NCBI RefSeq assembly: GCF_017303155.1
Contig: NZ_JAEKJR010000002.1
Coordinates: 2,046,001 to 2,110,000, forward strand
Length of the DNA: 64,000 nucleotides
Source: Microbulbifer salipaludis
GTDB taxonomy: Bacteria; Pseudomonadota; Gammaproteobacteria; Pseudomonadales; Cellvibrionaceae
Reading direction: 5' to 3'
Shown here: one piece after another, positions 8,510 to 18,256 of the stretch
Layout: the number at the start of each line of letters is the position of its first letter
Numbering within the stretch: position 1 is the first letter of the stretch
Translations under genes and position numbers: made by a program
Notes under the pieces: model-generated
Database searches by the model: none
What the model was told of the DNA's origin: nothing
The model's input: the letters and a program-made list of their open reading frames with translations, nothing else

Positions 8510-11500
8510 GTGCGCACTGCCACCCGCCGCTTTATCCTTATTGCAGGAATCCTGCTGTTGCTCCTGCTGGCGGGCGTTTCTGGCTGGCTTTCACGGCACC
8601 ACTGGATCCCTCCTCTCGTCAGCGGCCAACTGGACGGCGTTACACTCAGTGAGATCCGTGGCTTCACCCTGGCCCGCCAGAAGCATCAGGTTAGCGCACA
8701 CATCGCGTATTTGGCGCTGCACACCGATGAGGGCCTGCACATCGGTATTGAAAACCTGCAACTCACCCAGTTGCACGCTGTTCTGAGCAAACGCCGCGCA
8801 AGTGTTTCAGCGCCGCCGCCCCGGAGTCAACTGCAGATCGCCCGGCTGGAATTGCGCTCTCCCGAGCCCCAGCAAGGTGATACGCGCAAACCTACCGCTC
8901 CGGATCTCGGAACCCACTCTTCCAGCCAACCCCCATCGCCCGAATCGTCCAACTCACCCACGGCAGAAACAGCCGCCGAAAATGGAATTTCCATTAGCGA
9001 CACGCTGCGCACTCTGCAAAACCTTCCACTGCGTACAGTCGAAATAAGGCATATCTCTTGGCCGGATAAATTTGACGGCGACCTGGCACTGAACCTGCTG
9101 AACACCCAGCACACCTTGGGCGCAGAACCGCGGATCACTGGCGAGATCACCAGTTCCCAGTGTGCCGACTGCACGATCCGCTGGCAGTTTGTGGGGACAG
9201 AGAAGCACCGGGCAAATCTGGCGCTTTCCCTGCAGCACACGGACAATCCGGTCGCGAACATTGAAATCGGACTGGCCCCGACAGAGACACAGTTGCCGGG
9301 AGATGAACGCTGGGCGCTACAAGGTCGAATCCGTATCAGCCCGCAACAGGCAGGCCCACTGCTAGAGCGACTGGACCTCAACCTGACAGGCACGCCAGGC
9401 ACAAACACACCCATAGACTGGACTGCGCTCGTCCAGTCCATAACAGGCCCCGTTGAGCTGGGCCTGACCGGCGAACTTCCGGACACCATTCGCGGCAGTG
9501 CAGACCTGCGCAATCTCCGCGGGGCGCTGATTGCTTCGACATTTTCGGCAACACTACCACGCAATATCGCCGGCGCCCCGCTCGTAGTGGAATACTCGGC
9601 CAATGCTCCCCTGATCCTGGGAATCGCCACCCTTTCCCCACTTGCGCTGGACACGGTGCGCGGCGCCTTTACCCTGCGGGTCGCCGTCAAGCAGGCATCA
9701 CAGCCAGCACAACTGGCCCTCGACACACCGCTGCTGGAGACCGACATCCAACTCAGTACCGAACGACAAATCCCCAAAGCTGTCTTCCGTGGCCACTACA
9801 ACCTGGGTCAGCTTGCCCCGCTCATCGCCAGCACAAAGTGGCAATCCGCCTTTGGACAATACCGGGTCAGTGACGTATCGGGCCAAACCCTCTTCTCAGG
9901 GCGTACCAATCTGCCATCACTGGAAAGACTGGCAAACAACAAAGCAGCTTCGAAATCCACGACAGTACTCAGCGATTTTTCAATGCAGGTTACCGCCGTG
10001 GAGCCCCTGGCGTTTCGTCTGTCGCTGCCGCAGCAGGAAAATCCGCTGGCGGCGATCGGATGGAAAAGCGTCGCCGGGCAGATTCAGATGCAGCAACCCC
10101 TGACTCTCGACGCGGACAAGATACCGGGCATCATGCTGGCTAAAATTCCACAACTGGAACTCGAAGCCACCGCGTCCGGTGCATCTCCTGGGCATACCTC
10201 GCTACTCTCGGGAGAACTTGTCGATACACAGTGCGCCAATCTTTCGCCCCTGGATTGCACCTTTTCATTGACGGCGCAGTTGAGCAACCTCGATTTTGCC
10301 GATGCGGCTTCCGCACTGCAGAACCTCACACTGGAGACTGCGGGTGCCATCTCACTCGCCGACGCCACAGAAAGCGCACGAGTCACCCTCACTGATCTCA
10401 ACCTCGCGGCGCAATCGCTCAGCTCCGGGCCAGTCATTGTCTCAAACCCCGAAATGTTTTCACCGCAGGCTGACTGCACGCTAAAGCCGCAACTGACGCG
10501 CTGTCACAGCCCCCGATTGGCCCTGAACCTCGCGCCACTCCGCTTAGCAGAAAATCAGATTGAAGGCGCCGTTTTCTTGCACGATGCCGCCCTCAACAAC
10601 AAGGCAGGGAAAAAACACGGGTTGGAGATTCGGGCAGACTATAAAGGGGACGACCTCAAGATTCAGGCGCTCGAACAGTTCCAGACCCGTATCGACACCA
10701 GCGGAAACATCGCCCTGTCTGACGGCCAGGTATCCGGTAATGGCACGGTTTCCACTGGCCCAATGGAAATGACAACAACATGGAATCACAGCCTGGAAAC
10801 AGGCCAAGGCAAGCTGCAACTGGCTTTGCCCGAAACCACGTTCTCACCCAACAACAGCCTCGATCGGGCAATCACCGGTTTGCCCGTCAATGTCGTCGGC
10901 GGTGTGCTTTCGGGAGGAGTACAACTGAACTGGCCGGACCAGGGGCTGGGTAAAGCCCGCATCGCCATGCGGGACATCGGTTTTCAACTCAACAAAAGCT
11001 TTGCGTTGGGCGTGAATACAGAAGTGACATTGCAGCAGAGCGGTGACGAATGGATTACTACACAGCCCGCGCCGGTCTCCATCGATACCATCGATGCCGG
11101 TATTGCGCTCAAGAACCTGCACTTTTCCGTCGCAATGCAACCCGGGGGTGAGCTCGCGCTTAAAAATTTTGCCGCCGAACTACTGGAAGGCGCCTTGACG
11201 TCTGACGAGCTGCGCTGGCATTTAGGGGGCGAGGAGCGCCGCTCAGAACTACAGTTTACCGGGGTGTCCATTCGTGCCCTCGCCCGGGAAATCGAGTCCG
11301 AGAATTTTGCCGCCAGCGGCTTGCTCGACGCCACAATTCCCCTGGTCACGGACCAGCAGGGCATCACGATCGAAAACGGCACAGTTCAGTCCCGCCCGCC
11401 CGGGGGCCGGCTGCGTTACTACGGCGCCTTCTCCCCCGCCATGCTCGGCAGCAATCCCCAGCTCAAACTGCTGGCCGGTGCGCTGGAGGATTACAACTAC

Positions 11501-11701
11501 CGCGACATCCATGGCACCATCAACTACCCCCTGAGCGGTGACCTGCTGCTTAACCTGAAGCTAACCGGGCGCAGTGATGCGATCGACGCCAACCGGGATC
11601 TCATTATCAACCTCAACCTGGAAAACAACATTCCAACCATGCTGCGCTCATTACAGGCCAGCCGAGACCTGACCGATGTTCTCGAGAAGGAGGTACGTTA
11701 G
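8510..11701 (+). CDS. ydbH: YdbH-family AsmA-like envelope protein
   Basis: 1063 residues with one N-terminal membrane helix (RFILIAGILLLLLLAGVSGWL) and then a very long beta-rich periplasmic region. The C-terminal part (YYGAFSPAMLG, LLAGALEDYNYRDIHGTINYPLSGDLLLNLKLTGR) is the hallmark of YdbH. In E. coli YdbH, with TamB and YhdP, bridges inner and outer membrane and is thought to move phospholipids. The start is GTG with GAGG just upstream. It is followed by ynbE and ydbL in the same order as in E. coli, and is divergent from ggt with only 53 bases between. Confidence 0.9.
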   Translation: MRTATRRFILIAGILLLLLLAGVSGWLSRHHWIPPLVSGQLDGVTLSEIRGFTLARQKHQVSAHIAYLALHTDEGLHIGIENLQLTQLHAVLSKRRASVSAPPPRSQLQIARLELRSPEPQQGDTRKPTAPDLGTHSSSQPPSPESSNSPTAETAAENGISISDTLRTLQNLPLRTVEIRHISWPDKFDGDLALNLLNTQHTLGAEPRITGEITSSQCADCTIRWQFVGTEKHRANLALSLQHTDNPVANIEIGLAPTETQLPGDERWALQGRIRISPQQAGPLLERLDLNLTGTPGTNTPIDWTALVQSITGPVELGLTGELPDTIRGSADLRNLRGALIASTFSATLPRNIAGAPLVVEYSANAPLILGIATLSPLALDTVRGAFTLRVAVKQASQPAQLALDTPLLETDIQLSTERQIPKAVFRGHYNLGQLAPLIASTKWQSAFGQYRVSDVSGQTLFSGRTNLPSLERLANNKAASKSTTVLSDFSMQVTAVEPLAFRLSLPQQENPLAAIGWKSVAGQIQMQQPLTLDADKIPGIMLAKIPQLELEATASGASPGHTSLLSGELVDTQCANLSPLDCTFSLTAQLSNLDFADAASALQNLTLETAGAISLADATESARVTLTDLNLAAQSLSSGPVIVSNPEMFSPQADCTLKPQLTRCHSPRLALNLAPLRLAENQIEGAVFLHDAALNNKAGKKHGLEIRADYKGDDLKIQALEQFQTRIDTSGNIALSDGQVSGNGTVSTGPMEMTTTWNHSLETGQGKLQLALPETTFSPNNSLDRAITGLPVNVVGGVLSGGVQLNWPDQGLGKARIAMRDIGFQLNKSFALGVNTEVTLQQSGDEWITTQPAPVSIDTIDAGIALKNLHFSVAMQPGGELALKNFAAELLEGALTSDELRWHLGGEERRSELQFTGVSIRALAREIESENFAASGLLDATIPLVTDQQGITIENGTVQSRPPGGRLRYYGAFSPAMLGSNPQLKLLAGALEDYNYRDIHGTINYPLSGDLLLNLKLTGRSDAIDANRDLIINLNLENNIPTMLRSLQASRDLTDVLEKEVR

Positions 11702-11865
11702 TGCAGGGGCCCCGTTGCGCAGAACACCGCTTCTTTCGGTACACTGTTCAGTTACGGTTAATCTCACAGTATCTATAGTAATCATCATCCGCCGTCCGGT
11801 GCGTCCGCGATACCGGCCTGGCAGTACCAGCCTGAGCAAGTGCTCAAGTAAAACGGGAGTATCCA

Positions 11866-12078
11866 GTGAATCAGACAGGAATCCTCAAGCGCGCGGCTCT
11901 TTGCCTGCTGTTGGCGCTTGGCTTCACGGCCACCAGCGGCTGCACGCCGACCGTTGCCGTGCAGGCACCCAGTGAACCTATTACCGTGAATCTGAACGTG
12001 AAAATCGAACACGAAATCCGCGTCAGGGTAGACAAAGAGCTGGACGACCTGTTCGAAGATAAGGAGGGCATTTTCTGA
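11866..12078 (+). CDS. ynbE: YnbE-family outer-membrane lipoprotein
   Basis: 70 residues with a lipoprotein signal ending in TSGC, then a short mature part (ITVNLNVKIEHEIRVRVDKELDDLFEDKEGIF) typical of YnbE. In E. coli YnbE sits in the outer membrane and pairs with the C-terminus of YdbH to complete the intermembrane bridge. A 164-base gap separates it from ydbH. Its stop overlaps the ydbL start by one base (TGATG), a sign of translational coupling. Confidence 0.9.
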   Translation: MNQTGILKRAALCLLLALGFTATSGCTPTVAVQAPSEPITVNLNVKIEHEIRVRVDKELDDLFEDKEGIF

Positions 12079-12476
12079 TGAATCTGAATCTGACGAACAA
12101 AACTCTGACCCACGCAACAAGGAAGCCGTTACCCGCCATGAAGCCACTGCTTAAAAAACTATTTTCAGGCCTCTTTGCGCTCACACTGCTGATCGCACTT
12201 CCCGCCAGCGCCATCTCGCTGAAAGAAGCACAGAGTAAAGGCCTGGTGGGTGAGGCCAACAGCGGATATATCGCTGTGGTTCAGGGCAGCTCCCCGGAAG
12301 TCAACGCACTTGTGGCGGAAGTGAATGCCAAACGCAAGCGGGAGTACGCAGCCATCGCCAAGCGCAATAACATCGATATCAGCCAGGTGGCCGCGCGCGC
12401 GGCAGAAAAGTTGGAGTCCCGTTTGGCCAAAGGCGAGTATTATCAGGACAACTTGGGACGCTGGAAGCAGAAGTAG
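12078..12476 (+). CDS. ydbL: YdbL-family periplasmic protein (DUF1318)
   Basis: 132 residues with an exported N-terminus (LKKLFSGLFALTLLIALPASA) and a DUF1318 body (LKEAQSKGLVGEANSGYIA, then NAKRKREYAAIAKRNNID). YdbL is thought to help assembly of the YdbH-YnbE complex. The start at 12078 has AAGGAGG 10 bases upstream inside ynbE; a second ATG at 12138 would give a more usual signal-peptide length but has no clear ribosome site. Confidence 0.88.
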   Translation: MNLNLTNKTLTHATRKPLPAMKPLLKKLFSGLFALTLLIALPASAISLKEAQSKGLVGEANSGYIAVVQGSSPEVNALVAEVNAKRKREYAAIAKRNNIDISQVAARAAEKLESRLAKGEYYQDNLGRWKQK

Positions 12477-12511
12477 GCCGGAATGGATTCGAGTCACTGG
12501 GAAACTGACAT

Positions 12512-12546
12512 GAAAAAGCCCGCAACCTTCCGGTGCGGGCTTTGTT
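12512..12546 (+). terminator. Terminator after ydbL
   Basis: The stem gcccgca / tgcgggc with a short loop is followed by tttgttgt on the plus strand and preceded by an A-run, so it may also serve rpoS on the minus strand. It lies between convergent ydbL and rpoS. Confidence 0.75.
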
Positions 12547-12627
12547 GTACGGAATGAGAGGGCTGCTCTCCAGCGGGCGAAGCCACCGATCTTTGGCAGC
12601 AGACTGCCAGCAGACCGGCGCAGTCGG

Positions 12628-13704
12628 TCAGAGATTGGCGAACAGGGACATACCATCCAACCCCTGACTTTCCATCACTTCCCGCAGGCGCTTGAGCGCG
12701 TCCACCTGTATCTGACGCACGCGCTCGCGGGTCAGACCAATTTCACGCCCCACCTCTTCCAGAGTGCTGGCTTCGTAGCCACGCAGTCCGAAACGACGGG
12801 AAACCACTTCACACTGCTTGTCCGGCAGTTCACTTAACCAGCGATTGATACTGTCGAACAGATCCTTGTCCTGCAGTAGCTCCGCGGGGTCAGACTCCTG
12901 CTGGTCCGGGATGGTGTCAACCAGCGTTTTTTCCGACGATGGGCCAATTGGTGTATCCACCGAGGTGACGCGCTCGTTCAAGCCGAGCATTCTCTCCACA
13001 TCTTCTACCGGTTTTTCCAGCAGATTCGCGATTTCTTCGGCACTGGGCTCGTGATCCAGTTTCTGTGCCAGTTCGCGAGATGCGCGCAGATACACATTGA
13101 GCTCTTTCACCACGTGAATTGGCAGACGGATGGTCCGCGTCTGATTCATGATGGCGCGCTCAATGGTTTGTCGAATCCACCAGGTGGCGTAGGTTGAGAA
13201 GCGGAATCCGCGCTCGGGGTCGAATTTTTCGACGGCGCGAATCAGACCGAGATTACCTTCTTCAATCAGATCCAATAAAGCCAATCCACGACTGACATAA
13301 CGGCGGGCGATTTTTACAACCAGTCGCAGGTTGCTTTCAATCATGCGCTTGCGCGCAGCCGCGTCACCTCGCAGGGCCTTACGGGCGTAGTAAACTTCTT
13401 CCTCTGCAGTCAGCAGAGGGGAAAAACCGATTTCGTTGAGATAAAGCTGGGTAGCGTCGAGGTTCTTTTGCCCGTGGGCATCATCCGTTTTGCGGATGGT
13501 TGTTTTTTGCGTTGAGGTCTTAGCGGTAGTTTTCGCTGAGCTTGATTTATGAGAGATTGTTTCAGAGTTTTTTTTTGCCGTTTTACTGGGAGTACGGCTC
13601 TTCTTGGTTTTGGTTTCTACGATGGGTTCAGCCCGATCCACTGTCTCGGGTGAAAGATCTGTTCTGGCGCCGAACGCCAATTGATCGTGTCGTTGTGCTT
13701 CCAT
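12628..13704 (-). CDS. rpoS: RNA polymerase sigma factor RpoS
   Basis: 358 residues. Sigma region 1.2 begins [17 protein letters not shown], region 2 contains [19 protein letters not shown] and [20 protein letters not shown], and region 4 ends with the helix-turn-helix [15 protein letters not shown]. These match RpoS of the general stress and stationary-phase response rather than RpoD. It lies downstream of nlpD as in most gammaproteobacteria. The odd feature is the N-terminus: about residues 31-72 form a Lys/Thr/Ser-rich basic stretch, where E. coli RpoS has an acidic segment. The start ATG at 13704 fits, but I saw no strong ribosome site. Confidence 0.96.
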   Translation of the reverse strand: MEAQRHDQLAFGARTDLSPETVDRAEPIVETKTKKSRTPSKTAKKNSETISHKSSSAKTTAKTSTQKTTIRKTDDAHGQKNLDATQLYLNEIGFSPLLTAEEEVYYARKALRGDAAARKRMIESNLRLVVKIARRYVSRGLALLDLIEEGNLGLIRAVEKFDPERGFRFSTYATWWIRQTIERAIMNQTRTIRLPIHVVKELNVYLRASRELAQKLDHEPSAEEIANLLEKPVEDVERMLGLNERVTSVDTPIGPSSEKTLVDTIPDQQESDPAELLQDKDLFDSINRWLSELPDKQCEVVSRRFGLRGYEASTLEEVGREIGLTRERVRQIQVDALKRLREVMESQGLDGMSLFANL

Positions 13705-13878
13705 TTCCCCAACTCCTTGTACTTTGCCTGTATCAGCCGCGTTGACAGCTCGCGATCGCTGAATCGGTCGCTGTCATTTGCGACAGCCTCCGTTCCCGGC
13801 AACTCACCTTCCAACATCGTGGTGAGCAGTGTCACTGCAGGGCAGTTGGTGCCGATCCCGGTGACTACCTCAAGTGGT

Positions 13879-13908
13879 TATAAATAAAAGTCCATTTTTA
13901 TTGCACAA
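13879..13908 (-). promoter_or_regulatory. Possible rpoS promoter
   Basis: On the minus strand TTGTGC (13908-13903) and TTTATA (13884-13879) are spaced by 18 bases in an A/T-rich patch upstream of rpoS. The match is only fair. In other bacteria the main rpoS promoter lies inside nlpD. Confidence 0.3.
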
Positions 13909-13970
13909 CAGCATTAGGCAATGGGGGAATTGTGCACCGAGGTAAGCAGACACTTCCCGGGTAAAAACCC

Positions 13971-14804
13971 TTAAGGGAGGTATGCCAACGGGTCTACCGG
14001 CTGACCATTCCGACGAATTTCAAAGTGGAGCATATCGCGGTCGGTACCACTCGAACCCAGTTCCGCTATCCGTTGCCCCGCCTTGACCTTCGCACCCTCA
14101 CCAACAAGTAGTTTGTCGTTGTGGGCATACGCACTGAGGAACTCCTCGCTGTGCTTGATGATCAAAAGCTTGCCGTACCCTCTCAACGCACTTCCGGCGT
14201 AAATCACTGTGCCATCCGCTGCTGCCTGAACAGATTCCCCCTTTTTCCCGGCGATATCAACACCCTTGCGCAGGGGGTTGTTTGGCTGGAAGCGGGCAAT
14301 CACCCTCCCCTTCGCAGGCCACCGCCAATTTATGTCAGTTTTGTTACTGACCTTTTTTGACGGTTTCCTCGTCACTTTTGGTGCACTTTTTTTAACAGCG
14401 GGAGGCCGTGCGGAAGCAACTTTACGGGTCTTCGCCGGTGCAGCCGGAGGCTGCTGCACGACCGCGGGAGGAACCCGACCATTCAGTTTCAGACGTTGCC
14501 CGGGGAAAATCCGGTAGGGCGCAGGAATCCGGTTTATATATGCTAACTCTTTGAAATCTTTACCATATCTCCAGGCAATCGAATACAGGGTTTCGCCGCG
14601 ACTAACAGTGTGATGGTGAATTCTTTGGCTGGGCGGCTGCCCAAGTGAAGACGTTGGGGCAAGATTACTGGCGCAGCCCACCATGCCAAATACGAACAGG
14701 AATACGGCAATTATTTTAAACACGGCAAGAAAAGAGTGACGCGAAAAACACCCCATAATTCTGGCGATGGCGGAGTTTTTTTGATGATTTTTGCGCCGTT
14801 TCAT
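13971..14804 (-). CDS. nlpD: NlpD-like LysM / M23 lipoprotein (amidase activator)
   Basis: 277 residues. A lipoprotein signal (VFGMVGCASN) is followed by a LysM peptidoglycan-binding domain (HHTVSRGETLYSIAWRYG ... IFPGQRLKL), a Pro/Ala/Lys-rich linker and a C-terminal LytM (M23) domain. The first zinc motif HxGxD is lost (KGVDIAGKKG in its place), although LHFEIR keeps a His. NlpD proteins with this degeneracy do not cut peptidoglycan but activate the amidase AmiC during cell separation. It lies upstream of rpoS and downstream of the DUF368 gene on the same strand. Confidence 0.92.
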   Translation of the reverse strand: MKRRKNHQKNSAIARIMGCFSRHSFLAVFKIIAVFLFVFGMVGCASNLAPTSSLGQPPSQRIHHHTVSRGETLYSIAWRYGKDFKELAYINRIPAPYRIFPGQRLKLNGRVPPAVVQQPPAAPAKTRKVASARPPAVKKSAPKVTRKPSKKVSNKTDINWRWPAKGRVIARFQPNNPLRKGVDIAGKKGESVQAAADGTVIYAGSALRGYGKLLIIKHSEEFLSAYAHNDKLLVGEGAKVKAGQRIAELGSSGTDRDMLHFEIRRNGQPVDPLAYLP

Positions 14805-15013
14805 TATTCTCTTTTTACATCAAAGGGGTACATTTATGGAAAAAGTGTCTAAAGAAAAGTGCTGATTTCCCCCTCATCGGCGGCGAAAAAATCTGGCCAC
14901 CCTTCCCCTTGGAGTCAAAAGCTTTTCTCCAGAACAGCGGTCACGTCAGACCCGTAAGTCAGGCGACAATTCCCGCTGCGGAAGGTCACACCGGGCTTGT
15001 GCGCCTTTTCCTG

Positions 15014-15964
15014 TTATCGGTGTACGACTTTTCCGACAAAGCGCCAGTGTAGCCACTCAAGCCCCAGCACTAACACCACCGCAAGCAGCGCTGCGAGAAC
15101 CGCTTCCGCTATAAAGGAAGGCTGTCCAGAACTTGCGGCAAACTGGGCGGGCAGCACATTGGACATCAAGGGGGCAACTTTGTCCCCCACGCTGGCGGAG
15201 CCCTCTACTGCCAATTTCCAGGGCCAGACGATTTTCAAGCTACCCAGTAAGACCCCCACCAGAAACGTCAGTGTCACGGAAGGAAATCGGTGCATGAGCC
15301 AGGAGAGCAGACGGCTAAACAACAGCAGGCCGGCGATGGCACCAGCGGCAAACCAGGTGAGTGCACTGAGCTGCAGCTCATGCACTGCCGCAATGACCTT
15401 GGGATAAATACCGATCATCAGCAGAATAAAGGAACCCGAAATCCCCGGCAGGATCATGGCGCAGATCGCCAGAGCACCCGAGAGAAAGAGGGTATAGGGG
15501 TTAGCGGGGACTTCCGTTGGGCGCATTTCACTGATCAACACTGCCAGTGCCACACCCAGTAACAGTGCCAGCCAACACGAGGCGCTCCAGCGGGGCACCC
15601 GGCGCATGATGGGCACCACAGACGCGAGTATCAGTCCGAAAAAGAAGCTCCAGACGACAATGGGATACTGATCCAGTAGATAGCTAATCAGGCGCGCGAG
15701 ACTGAAGATACTCACCAGAACGCCCGAGAACAGTGCCAGTAGAAACGTACCGTTAATCTGGCGCCAGGCGGCTGCAACCCCTTGCTTACGCAGAACAGTC
15801 AGTGTGTGGGGGCCAATCCGGCTGAGGGAGTCCAACAGTTCCTGGTAGATACCGGTAATAAAGGCAATGGTGCCTCCGGAGACACCCGGTACGACATCGG
15901 CCGCCCCCATGGCCAATCCTCGCGCAGCAATCCCCCAGTAGCGATTTTTCAGTAGCCCGGCCAT
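15014..15964 (-). CDS. DUF368 family protein (PopT-like polyprenyl-phosphate transporter)
   Basis: A polytopic membrane protein of 316 residues. The N-terminal GLAMGAADVVPGVSGGTIAFITGIY and the later MILPGISGSFILLMIGIY are the duplicated signature of DUF368. Members of this family (PopT) return undecaprenyl phosphate across the inner membrane for reuse in peptidoglycan and other envelope polymers. Its ATG overlaps the pcm stop by one base (TGATG), so it is coupled to pcm. Its position beside nlpD and downstream of ispD-ispF fits an envelope role. The family call is firm; the transport role is inferred from the family. Confidence 0.88.
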   Translation of the reverse strand: MAGLLKNRYWGIAARGLAMGAADVVPGVSGGTIAFITGIYQELLDSLSRIGPHTLTVLRKQGVAAAWRQINGTFLLALFSGVLVSIFSLARLISYLLDQYPIVVWSFFFGLILASVVPIMRRVPRWSASCWLALLLGVALAVLISEMRPTEVPANPYTLFLSGALAICAMILPGISGSFILLMIGIYPKVIAAVHELQLSALTWFAAGAIAGLLLFSRLLSWLMHRFPSVTLTFLVGVLLGSLKIVWPWKLAVEGSASVGDKVAPLMSNVLPAQFAASSGQPSFIAEAVLAALLAVVLVLGLEWLHWRFVGKVVHR

Positions 15965-16635
15965 CAGCGCACCACGCCGCTGAGCAGAGGAACGAACCGC
16001 ACAGGCTCCGCCTTCTCCACATCAAACCGGCTGCCATCTTCGCTGCGCGTAACAATAGTCAGATACTGCCGGTCGCTCCCGACCGGTATCACCAGCACCC
16101 CACCCGGCGCGAGTTGCTCCCGCAGCTCATCGGGAACGCTGGCCGGAGCCGCCGCGCACAAAATTGCGTCGAAAGGCGCTTGCTCGGGCCAACCGAAGCC
16201 ACCGTTGCTCAGGCGCATCTCTACATTGAAGATTCCCAGCTCCCGCATCCGTTGCCGGGCCTTGATCAACAGTGGCTCAACCCGCTCTACCGAGTACAGC
16301 TTGTCGACCAGGCGGGCCAGGATGGCAGTCTGATATCCGGAACCGGCGCCAACCTCCAGTACCCGCGCACGGGAGCGGGCACGACTCATCAGCAATTCGG
16401 TCATGCGCGCGACGATATAAGGCTGGGAGATTGTCTGTCCGTATCCGATCGGCAGTGCCGTATCCTCATAGGCACGAATGGCCAACGCCTCATCCAGAAA
16501 CAGGTGACGAGGGGTCGACGCCATCACATTCAGCACTTCTTCGCTGCTGATACCTTCATCCCGCAGCCGTTGAATCAGGCGATTACGGGTGCGCTGGGAG
16601 GTCATACCCAGGCCTTCGTGTCTAAATCGATCCAT
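15964..16635 (-). CDS. pcm: Protein-L-isoaspartate O-methyltransferase
   Basis: About 223 residues. It methylates L-isoaspartyl residues in aged proteins using S-adenosylmethionine. PIGYGQTISQPYIVARMTELL and the SAM-binding motif VLEVGAGSGYQTAILARLV are diagnostic. I chose the ATG at 16635 (MDRFRHEGLG) because it gives the normal family length. An upstream ATG at 16734 would add 33 residues unlike the family, and MTSQRT ten residues further in is another option. In many relatives surE lies between truD and pcm; here there is no room for it. Confidence 0.93.
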   Translation of the reverse strand: MDRFRHEGLGMTSQRTRNRLIQRLRDEGISSEEVLNVMASTPRHLFLDEALAIRAYEDTALPIGYGQTISQPYIVARMTELLMSRARSRARVLEVGAGSGYQTAILARLVDKLYSVERVEPLLIKARQRMRELGIFNVEMRLSNGGFGWPEQAPFDAILCAAAPASVPDELREQLAPGGVLVIPVGSDRQYLTIVTRSEDGSRFDVEKAEPVRFVPLLSGVVR

Positions 16636-16754
16636 AAGGACGCACAGTCTCCCTGCAAGCGGACCGCCGGCTACCGCTTCCAAAGCGGCAAATTTATAAC
16701 GTCCGGCGATTGGCCGGGGCCACGATTGTGCCACCGGTCACATTTTGTTGTCGT

Positions 16755-17759
16755 TTATTTTATTGTGCTGGCGGACAGATTGGCTAGTTCCGCCAATTCC
16801 CGCAATACCGCCGTCGCAAAAGTGCCGGGCGGCAAGGCAAAATTGAGCGTGAGGTCGTCCCCTTCCCAGATGGCCTGAAACCCTTGTGGTGCCAGCAGTA
16901 ACGCACGTCGCTCCTGGCTGAGACCGCAGTGCTCCAGCCAGTCACACCAAGGTTTCCACGGTGCCATCGCCGCCTCCTCCAGTGCCAGCTGCACATCACT
17001 GGACAGGTTGCGCCCCCGCCCCCACAGCGGCCCTGACCCTTGCGGCTGCGGCTCCCCACTGAGAGCCTCAAGCCAATTTCCCTGCCGGACACGCGATGCC
17101 AGTACCTGATTGAACAACCAGCTGCGCGCGGCGGACATGGCAAATGCTTTCTGGTTGCGGGGAACTCGGCCGCGTTTGCCGGCCTGCTGGTCGGCAACCA
17201 GGCGATTGACCAGGTCCAGGTTCCCCCCGTTGTGACCAAAGCGCTGCTCACCAAAGTAGTTGGGCACCCCGCCCGGCATCTGTGCCAGCACCTCGTTCGC
17301 CTTTGCCCGGTCCCCCTGTACATTGCGCAAGCGAATCTGGAACCGGTTCCCCAGGTGATCCCCACGCCGCAGTTTGCGCGACCCACGATAATGCTGCAGA
17401 ACCGTGATTTCGTCACTGTTTACACGGTGCCATTCAGGCTCCGGTTTTTGCGCCAGCCACACGCTGAACCACTGGGTGGTGACCGCGTGGCGGTCCTTCA
17501 GCCCGTAATAGCCCACATCCTTGCTCTGCACTCCGGCCAGCTGTGCCAGTTGCTGGGCCACAAAGCCCGTGTTGGCACCGCGCTTTCTGATCTGTACCAG
17601 AACATGCTCGCCCTCTCCGGACGCGGTGGCCCGCTCTGGTGCCGCAATCTCATCCACCACGAAGTCTTCGGGCTCGGTGCGAAAATCAGCGCGAATGGCG
17701 GCACCGCCGAGAGCACGCGGCCAGTCGAGATCCCAGTGCTGGGTATTCACTTCCGTCAC
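16755..17759 (-). CDS. truD: tRNA pseudouridine(13) synthase TruD
   Basis: 334 residues. It converts uridine 13 of tRNA-Glu to pseudouridine. The catalytic Asp lies in [20 protein letters not shown], and [27 protein letters not shown] and the insertion domain are typical. Its ATG overlaps the ispF stop by four bases (ATGA). Confidence 0.95.
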   Translation of the reverse strand: MTEVNTQHWDLDWPRALGGAAIRADFRTEPEDFVVDEIAAPERATASGEGEHVLVQIRKRGANTGFVAQQLAQLAGVQSKDVGYYGLKDRHAVTTQWFSVWLAQKPEPEWHRVNSDEITVLQHYRGSRKLRRGDHLGNRFQIRLRNVQGDRAKANEVLAQMPGGVPNYFGEQRFGHNGGNLDLVNRLVADQQAGKRGRVPRNQKAFAMSAARSWLFNQVLASRVRQGNWLEALSGEPQPQGSGPLWGRGRNLSSDVQLALEEAAMAPWKPWCDWLEHCGLSQERRALLLAPQGFQAIWEGDDLTLNFALPPGTFATAVLRELAELANLSASTIK

Positions 17760-18256
17760 GAGGTCACTCCTGGGACAGAGCGCTGCTCTAATAGCACCAC
17801 GGCCTGTGCCGCGATGCCTTCCTTGCGCCCGGTAAAGCCGAGCTTTTCGCTGGTAGTGGCTTTCACACTAATGGCGGTAATTGGGGTCTGGCAGTCAGCG
17901 GCAATGTTTTCCCGCATGGCGTCGATATGAGGTGCCATCCTGGGTGCCTGCGCGATCAGGGTGGCATCGGCATTGATTAACCGGTAACCGTGCGTGTGAA
18001 TCAATGCAACCACATGCCTCAGCAATGCGCGGCTGTCGGCACCGGCATAACGCGCATCGGTATCCGGAAAGTGCTTGCCGATGTCGCCCAGCGCAAGCGC
18101 CCCCAGCAGGGCATCCGCCAGGGCGTGCAGCAGTACATCACCGTCGGAGTGGGCTACCAGGCCCTTTTCATGGGGAATGGTGACACCCCCGAGGACAACC
18201 TGGGTACCGGGGCCGAAGGCGTGCACATCAATGCCCTGCCCTATTCTGAAACTCAT
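17756..18256 (-). CDS. ispF: 2-C-methyl-D-erythritol 2,4-cyclodiphosphate synthase
   Basis: 166 residues. It forms the cyclic diphosphate in the MEP isoprenoid pathway. [14 protein letters not shown] carries the metal-binding Dx[19 protein letters not shown] is the next signature, and the [25 protein letters not shown] tail closes the family pattern. It overlaps ispD by four bases; the two encode non-adjacent MEP steps and are often paired or fused. Confidence 0.97.
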   Translation of the reverse strand: MSFRIGQGIDVHAFGPGTQVVLGGVTIPHEKGLVAHSDGDVLLHALADALLGALALGDIGKHFPDTDARYAGADSRALLRHVVALIHTHGYRLINADATLIAQAPRMAPHIDAMRENIAADCQTPITAISVKATTSEKLGFTGRKEGIAAQAVVLLEQRSVPGVTS

